DNA of 64,000 nucleotides from an uncultured Myxococcales bacterium (GTDB lineage: Bacteria > Myxococcota_A > UBA9042 > CAIXZC01). The stretch covers positions 72,474 through 136,473 of the forward strand of contig CAITUV010000048.1 of NCBI GenBank assembly GCA_903895725.1, given 5' to 3'. The stretch's first letter is position 1; each line of letters opens with the position of its first letter. Under the pieces are notes generated by a model that saw only the letters and a program-made list of their open reading frames with translations, had not been told where the DNA came from and ran no database searches. The translations under genes were made by a program, and so were the position numbers. This document shows, piece by piece, positions 1 to 8,213 of this stretch.

Positions 1-934
1 GGCAGGGGTGGGCGACCGCCTTCTGCCAGCCCGACGAGTAGAATGCTCCTCCATTGCGGGGCTGCGTGAGCGATGCGCTGCCCCAGGGCACCGCCGTGTT
101 GTCGAATCCCGGACCGACCTCGCAGTAATCAAAGAGCTTGGGGCCGTCCGCCAGCGCTCCGCCCCAGGAGTAAACCCGGTCGACGGAGCAGCCTGCATCC
201 TTCCACCCCTGGTCTGCGACGAACGAGAGCGGTGTCCCGCCGAAGTCGGCTGCGAACTGATTCCTGGCGTAAGTGAAAGCAGCGTCGTCCTTCTTGGAGG
301 GGAAGGCGCTATGATAGAGCCATGCCAGCACCTTGCCGTCCCGGCGGTTCCAGAAGCGGGGAGGCACCATGGAGTAAAAATCCCGGATGGTGCCGTAGAA
401 TTTCTCCTTGCCGCTCTGCGAAGACAGGTCGACCTTGTCCAGCGTGGACGTGTCGTAGAACAGTCCGACTCGGGGAGACGGCTTGCCCTTGGACTCACGG
501 TCGAGGAGAACCTGGGCAAGCGTCGTGACACCTTCCGTGTTCCAGTCCTTGGTGCCGGGCACTCCCCAGTAGACCGGCATGAGGAAATCGATCCCAGCGG
601 CGAGCATGTCTTCGAGCTGTTCCTCGACCCAGGCCGGTTCGTCCCAGGCCAGGATCGGCGGCTGAGCATAGCTCGTCGTTCCCGGAATCCACTTGTAGTA
701 ATGGGTCGTGCACGCATCGGTACCGTCGGAGTCGACGATGTGCATCCCATTCTTCGTGTTGTACCAGAAGAAGTAGAAGGTCCCGACCTGCCAGTCCTGC
801 TCGTCCACGCCGGAACCGGAGAAGTCGTTCCATCCTGGTGCGATGTACGGGCCCGGAGCGGGGGGTAGGGCGGCCCATGCCGGAGCCGTGAGCGCAAGCG
901 CTGCGGAAATCGCAACCAGTTGTGAAATCCTCAT
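1..934 (-). CDS. Secreted GH99/DUF5010-like protein, C-terminal part missing
   Basis: Only the first 311 codons are in the window; the gene runs off the left end. The start at 934 has GGAGG a few bases upstream and gives a signal peptide (MRISQLVAISAALALTAPAWA, cut after AWA) without a lipobox, so the product is secreted. The mature part has blocks such as GTFYFFWYNTK, WVEEQLEDMLAAGIDFLMPV and YWGVPGTKDW. These resemble TIM-barrel proteins of the GH99/GH71/DUF5010 kind, which act on or bind polysaccharide. It follows the beta-helix lipoprotein gene by 17 bases on the same strand, so the two are probably co-transcribed and both may act on extracellular polysaccharide (inference). The family call rests on pattern memory, and the catalytic residues cannot be checked on a partial protein. 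Confidence 0.6.
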   Translation of the reverse strand, partial: MRISQLVAISAALALTAPAWAALPPAPGPYIAPGWNDFSGSGVDEQDWQVGTFYFFWYNTKNGMHIVDSDGTDACTTHYYKWIPGTTSYAQPPILAWDEPAWVEEQLEDMLAAGIDFLMPVYWGVPGTKDWNTEGVTTLAQVLLDRESKGKPSPRVGLFYDTSTLDKVDLSSQSGKEKFYGTIRDFYSMVPPRFWNRRDGKVLAWLYHSAFPSKKDDAAFTYARNQFAADFGGTPLSFVADQGWKDAGCSVDRVYSWGGALADGPKLFDYCEVGPGFDNTAVPWGSASLTQPRNGGAFYSSGWQKAVAHPC

Positions 935-951
935 TCCGAAGACCTCCGGTC

Positions 952-2982
952 TCAATACCAGTTGCAGAAGTCGTTCCTGGCCCAGTCTCCGACTGGCGGG
1001 TTGTGCTGGTAGTCATCCCCGTTGCACGGAGCGGGAGAGCCCTGATTGCAGACGCTGTCGGCAGCGTACCAGTTGCCGCCGCACCTCCTGGAGCCGATCT
1101 GCGAACCAAACGGGTTGTTGCCCGTGTAGAAGTTGGGCAGGTAATCGCCGCCGGACGAATACCCGGTGTTCCTGCTGGCGAAGTAGCCCAGCCCGACGCA
1201 CTTGCTGGCCGGAGTGCAGGAGGAGCGGAACTCGTTGTTCTTGATGGTGGAGCCGACGGCCGTCGCCTGTGCCCCGGGCCTGCGGGCCAGGACGAACGCT
1301 ATGGTCTGCTTCGAGCCGGACGGGAGGTCGGAGTAGGCGGAAGCGCCCGTCTTGGCAAAGACGCCGTTCCAGTCCGGTACTCCGACGAAGCTGTTGGAAG
1401 GGCGGTCGTTGTTCTCCGCCACGTTGCCCTCCACGACGAAGTTGCTTGAATCGACCAGGGAGATGCTGGCGGGGCCGTGACACCAGGGGGTCCAGCCTTC
1501 CCACTGGTAGCCCGGATTCCACGCATGATTGCCCTTGATCACGAGCCCGGAGCAGCGGTCGATGTCGATGTTCATGCCGCAGTTGTCGTAGATGTCGTTG
1601 TCGAGAATCTCGCCCCCGTTCACGTTCTGGAGGCAGTAGATACCTCCGCCCGGAATGGGGCCGTTCTCGCAGTCCCAGCCGTTGTTGTGGATGGTGTTTC
1701 CCACGGCCCTGCCGTACCCGGCCAGCGTGATGGAATCACAGCGGATGTCCCGGATCACGTTCTTTTCCACCGTGTTGGGGTGGGCAGCATCGAGCATCCA
1801 GGCGAAGATGACGCCGTAGAAGCAGTTGTAGATCTCGTTTGCGACGGCCTTGCTATCCTTGCCCTGGGATCCGATGAAGTAGATTCCGGTCGTGTGCACG
1901 CCGGCCGGCGTCGGGTTCTTGTTCCGGATGATGTTGTCTTCCACCAGCGCATTGGAGCCGGTCACGTGGACCACGGCACCATTGGCGTCGAGCACGCTGT
2001 TCATGCCGTCCAGGGTAAGATGGGCCAGATAGCCGTTGTCGGCAACCGTCACGAGATGATTGGTCTGATTGGGAAGGGCGAGCTCCAGGACCGGGTGGCT
2101 CGGGCCGTTGCCGAGGAGCTGGCCCCCGGGAGGAAGCATAACTCCGTGAGCCACGGGAAAGGTCCCGCTGTCGAGGGCCGCAATCGCCCACTTGGACAGA
2201 CAGCTCTCCAGCATCGCCACGTTCTTGCCGGCATCGCCGAGGGAAACGAGATGGCTGCAGTCCCTGCAGGCATCGTCCAGGCAGATGCCGTTGGCGGCAC
2301 AGCAAAGACTTCCGCACGAGGCGAAGGAGCAGGTGCATGTCCCAGCCTGGCATTGTGCGTTGCTGCCGCAGCCGCCACAGATTCCTCCGCAGCCGTCATC
2401 ACCGCACTGTTTGCCCGCACACTGAGGCACGCACGGATCCGGCTTGCACCCTCCGCTCTCGCAGCTCTGTCCGCCAGGGCAGGCACCGCAGCTTCCTCCG
2501 CAGCCGTCATCACCGCACTGTTTGCCCGCACAGGAGGGGGTGCAGACATCGGGCTGGCCCGAGTCGACCTGCATGTCCGGTGTGTCGGCCGAAGCATCCA
2601 GGGGCGAGGAATCCAAAGACGAATGGTCCGAGGAGGAATCGGCCGAGTCCTGGACGGTCGAGTCGACAGGCGAATCCGGCCACGAGGCTTCGACGAACGC
2701 ACCATCGCTCGAGGCATCGGACGAGCCTGCGCCCCAAGGGGAGGAGGCATCGTCGCCCGGCCGATTCTCCGGACCGGGAAGGAGGTCGCCCGGCCCGCTT
2801 GCGTCGGCCGAGTCGGCGTTCCCGTCGGGAAAGAGGATGAGGTCGTCTGCGCCCGGGGTGTTGTCCGATGCGCCCGCACAGCCAGCAAGCGATGCTGCAA
2901 GAAGCAGGAGCAGGCGAATGCGCGGCGCCGGATGCAGGATGAGAGGCACAGTGCTCGCAGCGGCAGCATGCGACCGGTTCAT
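952..2982 (-). CDS. Cys-rich lipoprotein with right-handed beta-helix domain
   Basis: The 676-residue product begins with a lipoprotein signal (hydrophobic stretch, lipobox LAGC, Cys about 35), then an Asp/Ser-rich low-complexity linker (about 40-140). Two Cys-rich modules containing CGDDGCGG follow (about 140-240). The C-terminal half (about 250-600) has repeated turns such as VEDNIIRNKN, AVANEIYNCFYG, AVGNTIHNNG and EILDNDIYDNCG, the spacing seen in right-handed parallel beta-helices of the pectate-lyase/NosD type. Such domains bind or cleave polysaccharide; which applies here cannot be told. The ATG at 2982 has GGAGG at good spacing. It is the first gene of a short operon with the GH99-like gene and lies divergent from the hydrogenase operon. 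Confidence 0.75.
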   Translation of the reverse strand: MNRSHAAAASTVPLILHPAPRIRLLLLLAASLAGCAGASDNTPGADDLILFPDGNADSADASGPGDLLPGPENRPGDDASSPWGAGSSDASSDGAFVEASWPDSPVDSTVQDSADSSSDHSSLDSSPLDASADTPDMQVDSGQPDVCTPSCAGKQCGDDGCGGSCGACPGGQSCESGGCKPDPCVPQCAGKQCGDDGCGGICGGCGSNAQCQAGTCTCSFASCGSLCCAANGICLDDACRDCSHLVSLGDAGKNVAMLESCLSKWAIAALDSGTFPVAHGVMLPPGGQLLGNGPSHPVLELALPNQTNHLVTVADNGYLAHLTLDGMNSVLDANGAVVHVTGSNALVEDNIIRNKNPTPAGVHTTGIYFIGSQGKDSKAVANEIYNCFYGVIFAWMLDAAHPNTVEKNVIRDIRCDSITLAGYGRAVGNTIHNNGWDCENGPIPGGGIYCLQNVNGGEILDNDIYDNCGMNIDIDRCSGLVIKGNHAWNPGYQWEGWTPWCHGPASISLVDSSNFVVEGNVAENNDRPSNSFVGVPDWNGVFAKTGASAYSDLPSGSKQTIAFVLARRPGAQATAVGSTIKNNEFRSSCTPASKCVGLGYFASRNTGYSSGGDYLPNFYTGNNPFGSQIGSRRCGGNWYAADSVCNQGSPAPCNGDDYQHNPPVGDWARNDFCNWY

Positions 2983-3020
2983 CAGAGTCCTCCGGGGGAC
3001 GTCCAGTCGAACCCCAGACG

Positions 3021-3049
3021 AGGGTATCGCACGAGGCGGCCGGTGTCGA
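3021..3049 (-). promoter_or_regulatory. Possible sigma-70 promoter of the beta-helix lipoprotein operon
   Basis: On the minus strand the -35 box is TCGACA, the spacer 17 bases and the -10 box TACCCT. The -35 is close to consensus and the -10 is weak. It is placed about 40 bases upstream of the start codon at 2982. Confidence 0.35.
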
Positions 3050-3163
3050 GTGGGCCGTGTGGATGGTGCGACGCGTCAACGACGTTCAAGGCCATTTTGC
3101 CTGCTTCCGGAATACCTCAATGACGCTTGCCTTCCTAGGAAATTATTTCCCGATTACCGGGGC

Positions 3164-3192
3164 TTGACGCGGCGCTTCACTTCCGGTATTCG
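3164..3192 (+). promoter_or_regulatory. Sigma-70-type promoter of the hydrogenase operon
   Basis: TTGACG, 17-base spacer, TATTCG. It is the best match in the intergenic region and lies upstream of the first hydrogenase gene, giving a leader of about 145 nt. The AT-rich stretch with the palindrome TTCCTAGGAA just upstream may be a regulator site. Confidence 0.55.
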
Positions 3193-3341
3193 GTCAACCG
3201 TGCTGTTGGGGAGGCGGGAGGCCGGACAGGCCGGCTATCGTTGCGCGAGCGACTCCGGTCCGATAAGCAACCTACCGTGTGAACTCAGCGGCCATGCGTG
3301 ATGCGTCCGGCATTTGCGGACCCAGACCAGGAGGGTGGGAA

Positions 3342-4373
3342 ATGGCGAGACATCTGGTGAGGCAGGAGCAGGTTGGTGCCTTGCTGGCTCATCTGTCTCG
3401 GAGCGGGAAGGTGATCGCACCTCACAAGAAGGGGGTGAAGTCCTTCACGTTCCAGGAGATGGCTGATCCGGCGGCGGTTGTCCTGGAGTACAGTCGAACG
3501 ATCGTGCCACTCAAGAAGTACTTTCTGCCGGCAAGGGAGACGCTCCTCTCGTTCGACCTGACGAAGAACCAGTACACGACGGCAGCCGTGGAGAGCCCGG
3601 CCCGGATCTTCGTGGGCGTGCACTCCTATGATCTTCAGGGGCTGTTGCGGCTGGACCAGGCATTCGTGAAGGGGGTTCCCGAGGCCAACTACCTCAAGCG
3701 TCGGGAGAACTGCCTGTTCGTCGGCGTGGGCTACCAGCCGGACAAGTTCCATTTCAGCCGCTCGGTCGGAATTCCGGTCTACAAGACCGACGGGTTCGAC
3801 CTGTTCCTGCACAAGGTGGATGGCGGGTACGTGGTGGAAGAGCTGACTCAGGCTGGAGCGGGGCTGATGGCCGGGGCCGGCTTCCCTTCTGCCGATGGGC
3901 ACAAGGCTTCTGACGAGCCGTCATTTGCCAACAACCTCCGGGTCCACCACAACCGGCTCCCGGATCTGTTTGCCAAGGCCTATGAATCGAAGGTCTGGGG
4001 CGAGGTTTCCAAGCGTTGTGTCGGTTGCGGGTCGTGCAACCTGGTCTGCCCGACGTGCTACTGCTTCGACGTGAAGGACGAGGTTGCGGTCAACGCTGCC
4101 GGCGGCGAACGGGTCAGGGTCTGGGACGCCTGCATGAGCGAGCCGTTTGCCGCCGTGGCGGGCGGGGAGAATTTCCGGGAGCACCTCTTCAGCCGACAGC
4201 GCCACCGGCTGTACCGCAAGTTCAAGTACCAGGCGGGAGGAACCGATGTCCCGTTCTGCGTCGGCTGCGGGCGGTGCGCGGAGCAATGCTCGGCCCACAT
4301 CGACGTGACCGAGATCGTCAACGAGCTCTACCGGGAACAGTCCGGAGAAGAGATCCGAAAGCCGGGCAACTAG
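3342..4373 (+). CDS. hydB: Group 3b-type NiFe hydrogenase (sulfhydrogenase), beta subunit, 4Fe-4S protein
   Basis: Electron-transfer subunit of a cytosolic heterotetrameric bidirectional hydrogenase; the family also resembles anaerobic sulfite reductase subunit A. The 343-residue product has two [4Fe-4S] motifs near the C-terminus: CVGCGSCNLVC plus the following PTCYC (Cys 226-238) and CVGCGRCAEQC (Cys 306-316). They would carry electrons between the small subunit and the flavin subunit. The start at 3342 is preceded by GGAGGGTGGGA, which beats the longer in-frame ATG at 3279. It is the first gene of an operon with the gamma, delta and alpha subunits in the order known for HydBGDA. In archaeal homologs the enzyme can also reduce elemental sulfur or polysulfide; whether it does here is inference. 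Confidence 0.88.
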   Translation: MARHLVRQEQVGALLAHLSRSGKVIAPHKKGVKSFTFQEMADPAAVVLEYSRTIVPLKKYFLPARETLLSFDLTKNQYTTAAVESPARIFVGVHSYDLQGLLRLDQAFVKGVPEANYLKRRENCLFVGVGYQPDKFHFSRSVGIPVYKTDGFDLFLHKVDGGYVVEELTQAGAGLMAGAGFPSADGHKASDEPSFANNLRVHHNRLPDLFAKAYESKVWGEVSKRCVGCGSCNLVCPTCYCFDVKDEVAVNAAGGERVRVWDACMSEPFAAVAGGENFREHLFSRQRHRLYRKFKYQAGGTDVPFCVGCGRCAEQCSAHIDVTEIVNELYREQSGEEIRKPGN

Positions 4374-4388
4374 GAGGGAGGTGGCGAC

Positions 4389-5234
4389 ATGGCAACTTTG
4401 TTTTCGCAGATTGAGAAGCAGGCGCCGTACTTCCCCATGCAGTCCGAAATCCTGGAGGTGCGGAGGTTCACCGAGTTCGAGACGTTCTACCGGATCCGGC
4501 TGCCCGAGGGGCGGGAGCTGGGGCACAAGCCGGGGCAGTTCGTGATGGTATCGATTCTCGGAGTCGGGGAAGCCCCGATTTCGATTTCGTCTTCGCCGAC
4601 GCAGAAGGGGACGTTCGACCTCGTGGTGCGCCAGGTCGGAATGCTGACCGAGGTGATGTCCCGGATGCAGCCGGGCGACAAGGTCGGGATCCGGGGGCCG
4701 TTCGGGACCGCGTTCGAGCCCGGGGCCTTCAAGGGGAAGGACGTGCTGATCATCGGTGGTGGCATCGGAATCGTTCCGCTGCGGTCGCTCATCAACTACG
4801 TGCTGGACAACCGGAAGGACTTCCGCCGGTTCATCATCGTGCACGGCGCCAAGACTCCGACCGATCTGCTATTCCCGGAAGAGCGGGAGCGCTGGATGTC
4901 GTCCCCGGACGTCGAGTACAAGGTCACGGTGGACCGGGAAGCCGAGGGGTGGAAGGGGAACGTGGGCGTGATCACGACCCTCCTGCCGCCGCTCGAGCTC
5001 GACCTCGAGAACACCGTGGCGGCCATCTGCGGCCCACCCATCATGTACAAGTTCGTCCTCATGTCCCTCAAGGGGAAGAAGCTGCCGGACGAGAACGTGT
5101 ACGTGTCGCTCGAGCGCCGCATGAAGTGCGGCGTCGGCAAGTGCGGTCATTGCCAGATCAACGACCTCTACTGCTGCCAGGACGGGCCGGTGTTCCACTA
5201 CCCGAAGGTGGCATCCCGCAAGGAGGCATTCTGA
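4389..5234 (+). CDS. hydG: Group 3b-type NiFe hydrogenase, gamma subunit, FAD/NAD(P)-binding reductase
   Basis: This diaphorase subunit exchanges electrons with NAD(P)(H). The 281-residue protein has a ferredoxin-NADP-reductase layout: an FAD-binding barrel with EAPISISSSP (about 60-70), a nucleotide-binding half with GGGIGIVPLRSL (about 120-132), and a C-terminal Cys cluster starting CGVGKCGHC (Cys 247, 252, 255, about 263) for a [2Fe-2S] centre. These are the family hallmarks (HydG/PyrK-like). The ATG at 4389 follows the beta gene by 15 bases with GGAGGGAGGTGG upstream. Its stop overlaps the start of the small-subunit gene (ATGA), which suggests translational coupling. Whether NADPH or NADH is preferred cannot be read from the sequence. 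Confidence 0.88.
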   Translation: MATLFSQIEKQAPYFPMQSEILEVRRFTEFETFYRIRLPEGRELGHKPGQFVMVSILGVGEAPISISSSPTQKGTFDLVVRQVGMLTEVMSRMQPGDKVGIRGPFGTAFEPGAFKGKDVLIIGGGIGIVPLRSLINYVLDNRKDFRRFIIVHGAKTPTDLLFPEERERWMSSPDVEYKVTVDREAEGWKGNVGVITTLLPPLELDLENTVAAICGPPIMYKFVLMSLKGKKLPDENVYVSLERRMKCGVGKCGHCQINDLYCCQDGPVFHYPKVASRKEAF

Positions 5235-5983
5235 TGAGCCAGAAGACCAAACCGAAGGTAGCATTCTTCGACTTCACCAGCTGTGAGGGGTGCCAGCTCA
5301 ACAAGCTCAACCTCGAAAACCATCTCCTGGATGTCCTCGAGCTCGTCGACATCGTCGAGTTCCGCGAGGCCATGGACGGGAGGGCCGACCACTACGACAT
5401 CGCATTCATCGAAGGATCCATCTCGACTCCCACCTGCGTCGAGCGGATCAACGACATTCGCCGGCGATCCACGATCCTGGTTGCCATCGGGTCGTGTGCG
5501 GTTCGAGGCGGCGTCAACGCGATGAAGAACCTGATGCCCATCGATGTCGTCCGCGAGGCCGTGTACGGGAAGGACAAGTACCTGTTCCCGACGCTGCCGG
5601 CGCAGCCCGTCAGTGCGGTCGTGAAGGTGGACTACGAGGTGGACGGATGCCCCATGACCACCCAGGAGTACCTCCACGTCCTCACGTCACTGCTCATGGG
5701 CAAGAAGCCGATCAAGATCAATCATGCGGTGTGCGTGGAGTGCAAGCGCAACGAGAACGAGTGCGTCTTCGCCAAGGGGATGGTCTGCATGGGACCGGTG
5801 ACCCGAGGTGGGTGCGATGCGCTCTGCCCCGGGGTCGGCCAGTATTGCGTCGGCTGCCGTGGGTTCGTTGACCAGCCCGAGAAGAATGCGGCGCTGGAGA
5901 TCTTCCGTCAGCACGGCCTCTCCATGGAAGAGGCCCGCAAGAAGATGACCATGTTCAACGCGTTCCGCTGGGCCGACCGATAA
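5234..5983 (+). CDS. hydD: Group 3b-type NiFe hydrogenase, delta (small) subunit
   Basis: The small subunit carries the Fe-S relay next to the NiFe site. The 249-residue protein has the proximal-cluster ligands CEGC (Cys 17 and 20), GSCAVRGG and a further Cys at VDGCPMT. A C-terminal Cys-rich part (CVECKRNENEC, MVCMGPVTRGGCDALCPG, YCVGC) binds two more clusters. There is no twin-arginine signal, so the enzyme is cytosolic, as expected for group 3. The start overlaps the gamma stop by one base; an upstream in-frame extension through the gamma gene is rejected because this overlapped ATG is preceded by AAGGAGG. The large-subunit gene follows 11 bases downstream. Confidence 0.9.
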   Translation: MSQKTKPKVAFFDFTSCEGCQLNKLNLENHLLDVLELVDIVEFREAMDGRADHYDIAFIEGSISTPTCVERINDIRRRSTILVAIGSCAVRGGVNAMKNLMPIDVVREAVYGKDKYLFPTLPAQPVSAVVKVDYEVDGCPMTTQEYLHVLTSLLMGKKPIKINHAVCVECKRNENECVFAKGMVCMGPVTRGGCDALCPGVGQYCVGCRGFVDQPEKNAALEIFRQHGLSMEEARKKMTMFNAFRWADR

Positions 5984-5994
5984 GGAGAAATGCC

Positions 5995-7299
5995 ATGGGA
6001 AAGACATTGGATATCAACGTCCACCACGTCACCCGGGTCGAGGGCCACGGGAACATCGTGGTGAACGTCAAGGATGGGGTGCTGGAGAAGGCGCAGCTCA
6101 ACGTCATCGAGGCTCCCCGGTACTTCGAGGCATTCCTCCGGGGCCGGAGCTTCCACGAGGCCGCCATCATCACCTCGAGAATCTGCGGCATCTGTTCTCT
6201 CGGACACCAGATGGCGTCGCTCAAGGCAACGGAGGCCGCGCTCGGGCTCGAGGTCTCTGAGCAGACGCTGGCTCTGAGGCGGCTGCTGGTGGACGGAGCC
6301 ACGTTCCAGAGCAACGTGCTTCACACGCTGTTCCTGGCCGCACCGGACTTCATCGGAGTGGGGAGCGTGTTCCCGCTGGTCCAGTCGCACCCCGAGGTGG
6401 TGAAGGCCGCCCTGCGCCTGAAGCGCCTGGCCAACGACATCGGCGACGTGGTGAGCGGCCGGGCCGTACACCCGATCACCTGCATCCCGGGCGGCTTCAC
6501 GCAGATTCCGGATGCCGGTGCCCTTCGCTCCATCCGCCAGCGGCTGGAATCCGAGGCGCTGCCCGACTTGAAGCTGGCGCTCGAAGTGGTGCTTTCGGTG
6601 GCCGGGAACATCCCCGACTTCCACCGTCCCACCGAGTACATCAGCCTCAAGTCCGATGCGGAGTATGCCCTGTACGACGGCGTAGTGTTCAGCTCCGACG
6701 CGGGGGCATCCCCGGTCGACCAGTACCTCAGCGTGACCAACGAGCACATCAAGCCGCACTCCACGGCCAAGCACACGCGCAACAAGCGCAGCTCCTACAT
6801 GGTCGGCGCATTGTCCCGCTGGAACAACAACTACAAGCAGATCAACCAGACCGGGCAGGCAATTGCCAGACAGCTCGGCTTCACGGGCCCGAGCGACAAC
6901 CCGCACCACATCACCGTCGCTCAGCTCATCGAGACGGGGCACTGCGTGCAGGACGCCATGCAGATCATCGACACCCTCCTCACCCGCGGCCTCAAGGATG
7001 AGAAGGCGAACCAGTCCCCGACCCGCTACGGACGGGGAGTCGGGGCAACGGAAGTGCCTCGCGGCGTGCTCTTCCACGATTACACCTACGACCGCAAGGG
7101 CACCATCGTCGCGGCCAACTGCATCATCCCGACGAACCAGAACTTCGCCAACATCGATGACGACATGAAGAAGTACGTGCCGGAAATCCTCGACCTGACC
7201 AAGGAGCAGATCACGCACCGTCTCGAGATGCTGGTGAGGGCCTACGACCCGTGCATCTCCTGCTCGGTCCACCTCCTCGACGTGACGTTCGTGGAGTAG
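5995..7299 (+). CDS. hydA: Group 3b-type NiFe hydrogenase, alpha (large, catalytic) subunit
   Basis: This subunit holds the NiFe active site for H2 uptake or evolution. The 434-residue protein has both Ni-binding motifs: N-terminal RICGICSLGH (Cys 64 and 67) and C-terminal DPCISCSVH (Cys 420 and 423). Eight residues follow the last His (426), the peptide removed by the maturation protease encoded three bases downstream. RVEGHG near residue 14 is also conserved in NiFe large subunits. The length is normal for group 3b. AAGGAG precedes the ATG. No hyp maturation genes lie in the window, so these must be elsewhere. Confidence 0.92.
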   Translation: MGKTLDINVHHVTRVEGHGNIVVNVKDGVLEKAQLNVIEAPRYFEAFLRGRSFHEAAIITSRICGICSLGHQMASLKATEAALGLEVSEQTLALRRLLVDGATFQSNVLHTLFLAAPDFIGVGSVFPLVQSHPEVVKAALRLKRLANDIGDVVSGRAVHPITCIPGGFTQIPDAGALRSIRQRLESEALPDLKLALEVVLSVAGNIPDFHRPTEYISLKSDAEYALYDGVVFSSDAGASPVDQYLSVTNEHIKPHSTAKHTRNKRSSYMVGALSRWNNNYKQINQTGQAIARQLGFTGPSDNPHHITVAQLIETGHCVQDAMQIIDTLLTRGLKDEKANQSPTRYGRGVGATEVPRGVLFHDYTYDRKGTIVAANCIIPTNQNFANIDDDMKKYVPEILDLTKEQITHRLEMLVRAYDPCISCSVHLLDVTFVE

Positions 7300-7302
7300 C
7301 GG

Positions 7303-7776
7303 ATGCGGCAACGGATCTTCGGAGTCGGCAACGAGCTGAGAGGGGACGACGGAGTCGGCCTGGTGGTCGCACGCGCAGCGGCGCAACGGCTGTCTGCCCA
7401 CGATGTCGAGTACCTCGAAATCGGTGCCGATCCCCTGGCTCTGCTTGCTGAGCTCGAGAGGACCGATGCAGCCGTCATCGTGGATGCCGCAGACATGGGT
7501 GAGGAACCCGGGGCCATCATGGCGCTGTGCGCAAGAGACGCGGTGAGGGCCGTGCGCACGGACCCTCTCCTGTGTCACGGGTTCGGGCTCAAAGATGTTC
7601 TTTCCATCGCTCAGGAAATTGGTATCCTGCCTGAGCGTACCCGGATCGTCGGTATCCAGCCCCTCTCGTTCGAGGGGCAGGGGCTGTCCCCGGAGGTCCG
7701 GGGGCGGCTTGATCAGTACGTTGAAACCACCTGCAATGAGGTGCTTGGACATGAAGAAGAAGATTCTCGTCGTTGA
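7303..7776 (+). CDS. Hydrogenase maturation protease (HycI/HyaD family)
   Basis: This endopeptidase cleaves the C-terminal extension of the large subunit after nickel insertion. The 157-residue protein has the family start IFGVGNELRGDDGVG (Asp 16 as Ni ligand), a second acidic site VDAADMG (Asp 61/64) and HGFGLKDVL (His 92), matching the Asp-Asp-His nickel-sensing triad of HycI. It starts three bases after the large-subunit stop, so translation is probably coupled, and its specificity for that subunit follows from position. The last 26 bases overlap the next gene. Confidence 0.87.
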   Translation: MRQRIFGVGNELRGDDGVGLVVARAAAQRLSAHDVEYLEIGADPLALLAELERTDAAVIVDAADMGEEPGAIMALCARDAVRAVRTDPLLCHGFGLKDVLSIAQEIGILPERTRIVGIQPLSFEGQGLSPEVRGRLDQYVETTCNEVLGHEEEDSRR

Positions 7777-8137
7777 CGATGATGTCGACCTGGTCGAGGC
7801 GATGCGAATCACGCTCGAGAATGCCGGATTCGACGTCGTGGACGCTCAGGACGGAACCAGCGGGCTCGCCAAGGCCCGCTCCGAGAAGCCGGACCTGATC
7901 ATCCTGGACGTGATGATGGACACCCAGGACGAAGGGTTCCACGTGGCCTACCAGCTCCGCAGTGAGCCCGGGACCAAGGATGTCCCGATCATCATGCTCA
8001 GCGCTGTCACCCAGCAGACGGGATACAAGTTCGACAAGAACCAGGATTCCGACTTCCTGCCGGTCAGTGAGTTCCTGGAGAAGCCCATCGACCCACGCAA
8101 GCTCGTGGACAAGGTGAGGCAGCATCTGGGAACTTGA
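7751..8137 (+). CDS. Stand-alone CheY-like response regulator receiver
   Basis: This 128-residue single-domain receiver has acidic pocket residues Asp 9-11, phospho-acceptor Asp 53 in LIILDVMM, the switch Ser 84 and Lys 111 in FLEKP. There is no output domain, so it must signal by protein contact or phosphotransfer. The ATG at 7751 has GAGGTG upstream and begins inside the protease gene; a much longer upstream start is just the frame reading through that gene. Being the distal gene of the hydrogenase transcript suggests a role tied to hydrogenase expression or activity, but the cognate kinase is unknown. A weak stem-loop (GTGCCC/GGGCAC, 8165-8186) without a T run follows. Confidence 0.87.
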   Translation: MKKKILVVDDDVDLVEAMRITLENAGFDVVDAQDGTSGLAKARSEKPDLIILDVMMDTQDEGFHVAYQLRSEPGTKDVPIIMLSAVTQQTGYKFDKNQDSDFLPVSEFLEKPIDPRKLVDKVRQHLGT

Positions 8138-8213
8138 CTCGCTTGAGATTCCATGCTCCATTCAGTGCCCGGCTGTTGCGGGGCACCTCACTGCCGCCCC
8201 GGTAGGATTTTCG

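Larger units (their letters stand above)
2983..3341. other. Divergent intergenic region, beta-helix lipoprotein / hydrogenase operon
   Basis: These 359 bases hold no gene. They contain a strong candidate sigma-70 promoter for the hydrogenase operon (3164-3192), a weaker one on the minus strand (3021-3049) and a perfect 10-base palindrome TTCCTAGGAA at 3132-3141. The palindrome sits about 22 bases upstream of the hydrogenase -35 box and could be an operator. The hydrogenase leader would be about 145 nt. The small open frames seen here have no ribosome binding site. Confidence 0.5.

Noticed and set aside
1477..3123. Long plus-strand open frame opposite the beta-helix lipoprotein
   Set aside because: It is a GC-rich antisense frame with no signal, ribosome site or recognisable domain; the minus-strand protein has clear motifs.
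8163..8193. Stem-loop after the receiver gene as a terminator
   Set aside because: A six-base-pair stem (GTGCCC/GGGCAC) exists but no T run follows, and the ACT gene continues on the same strand.
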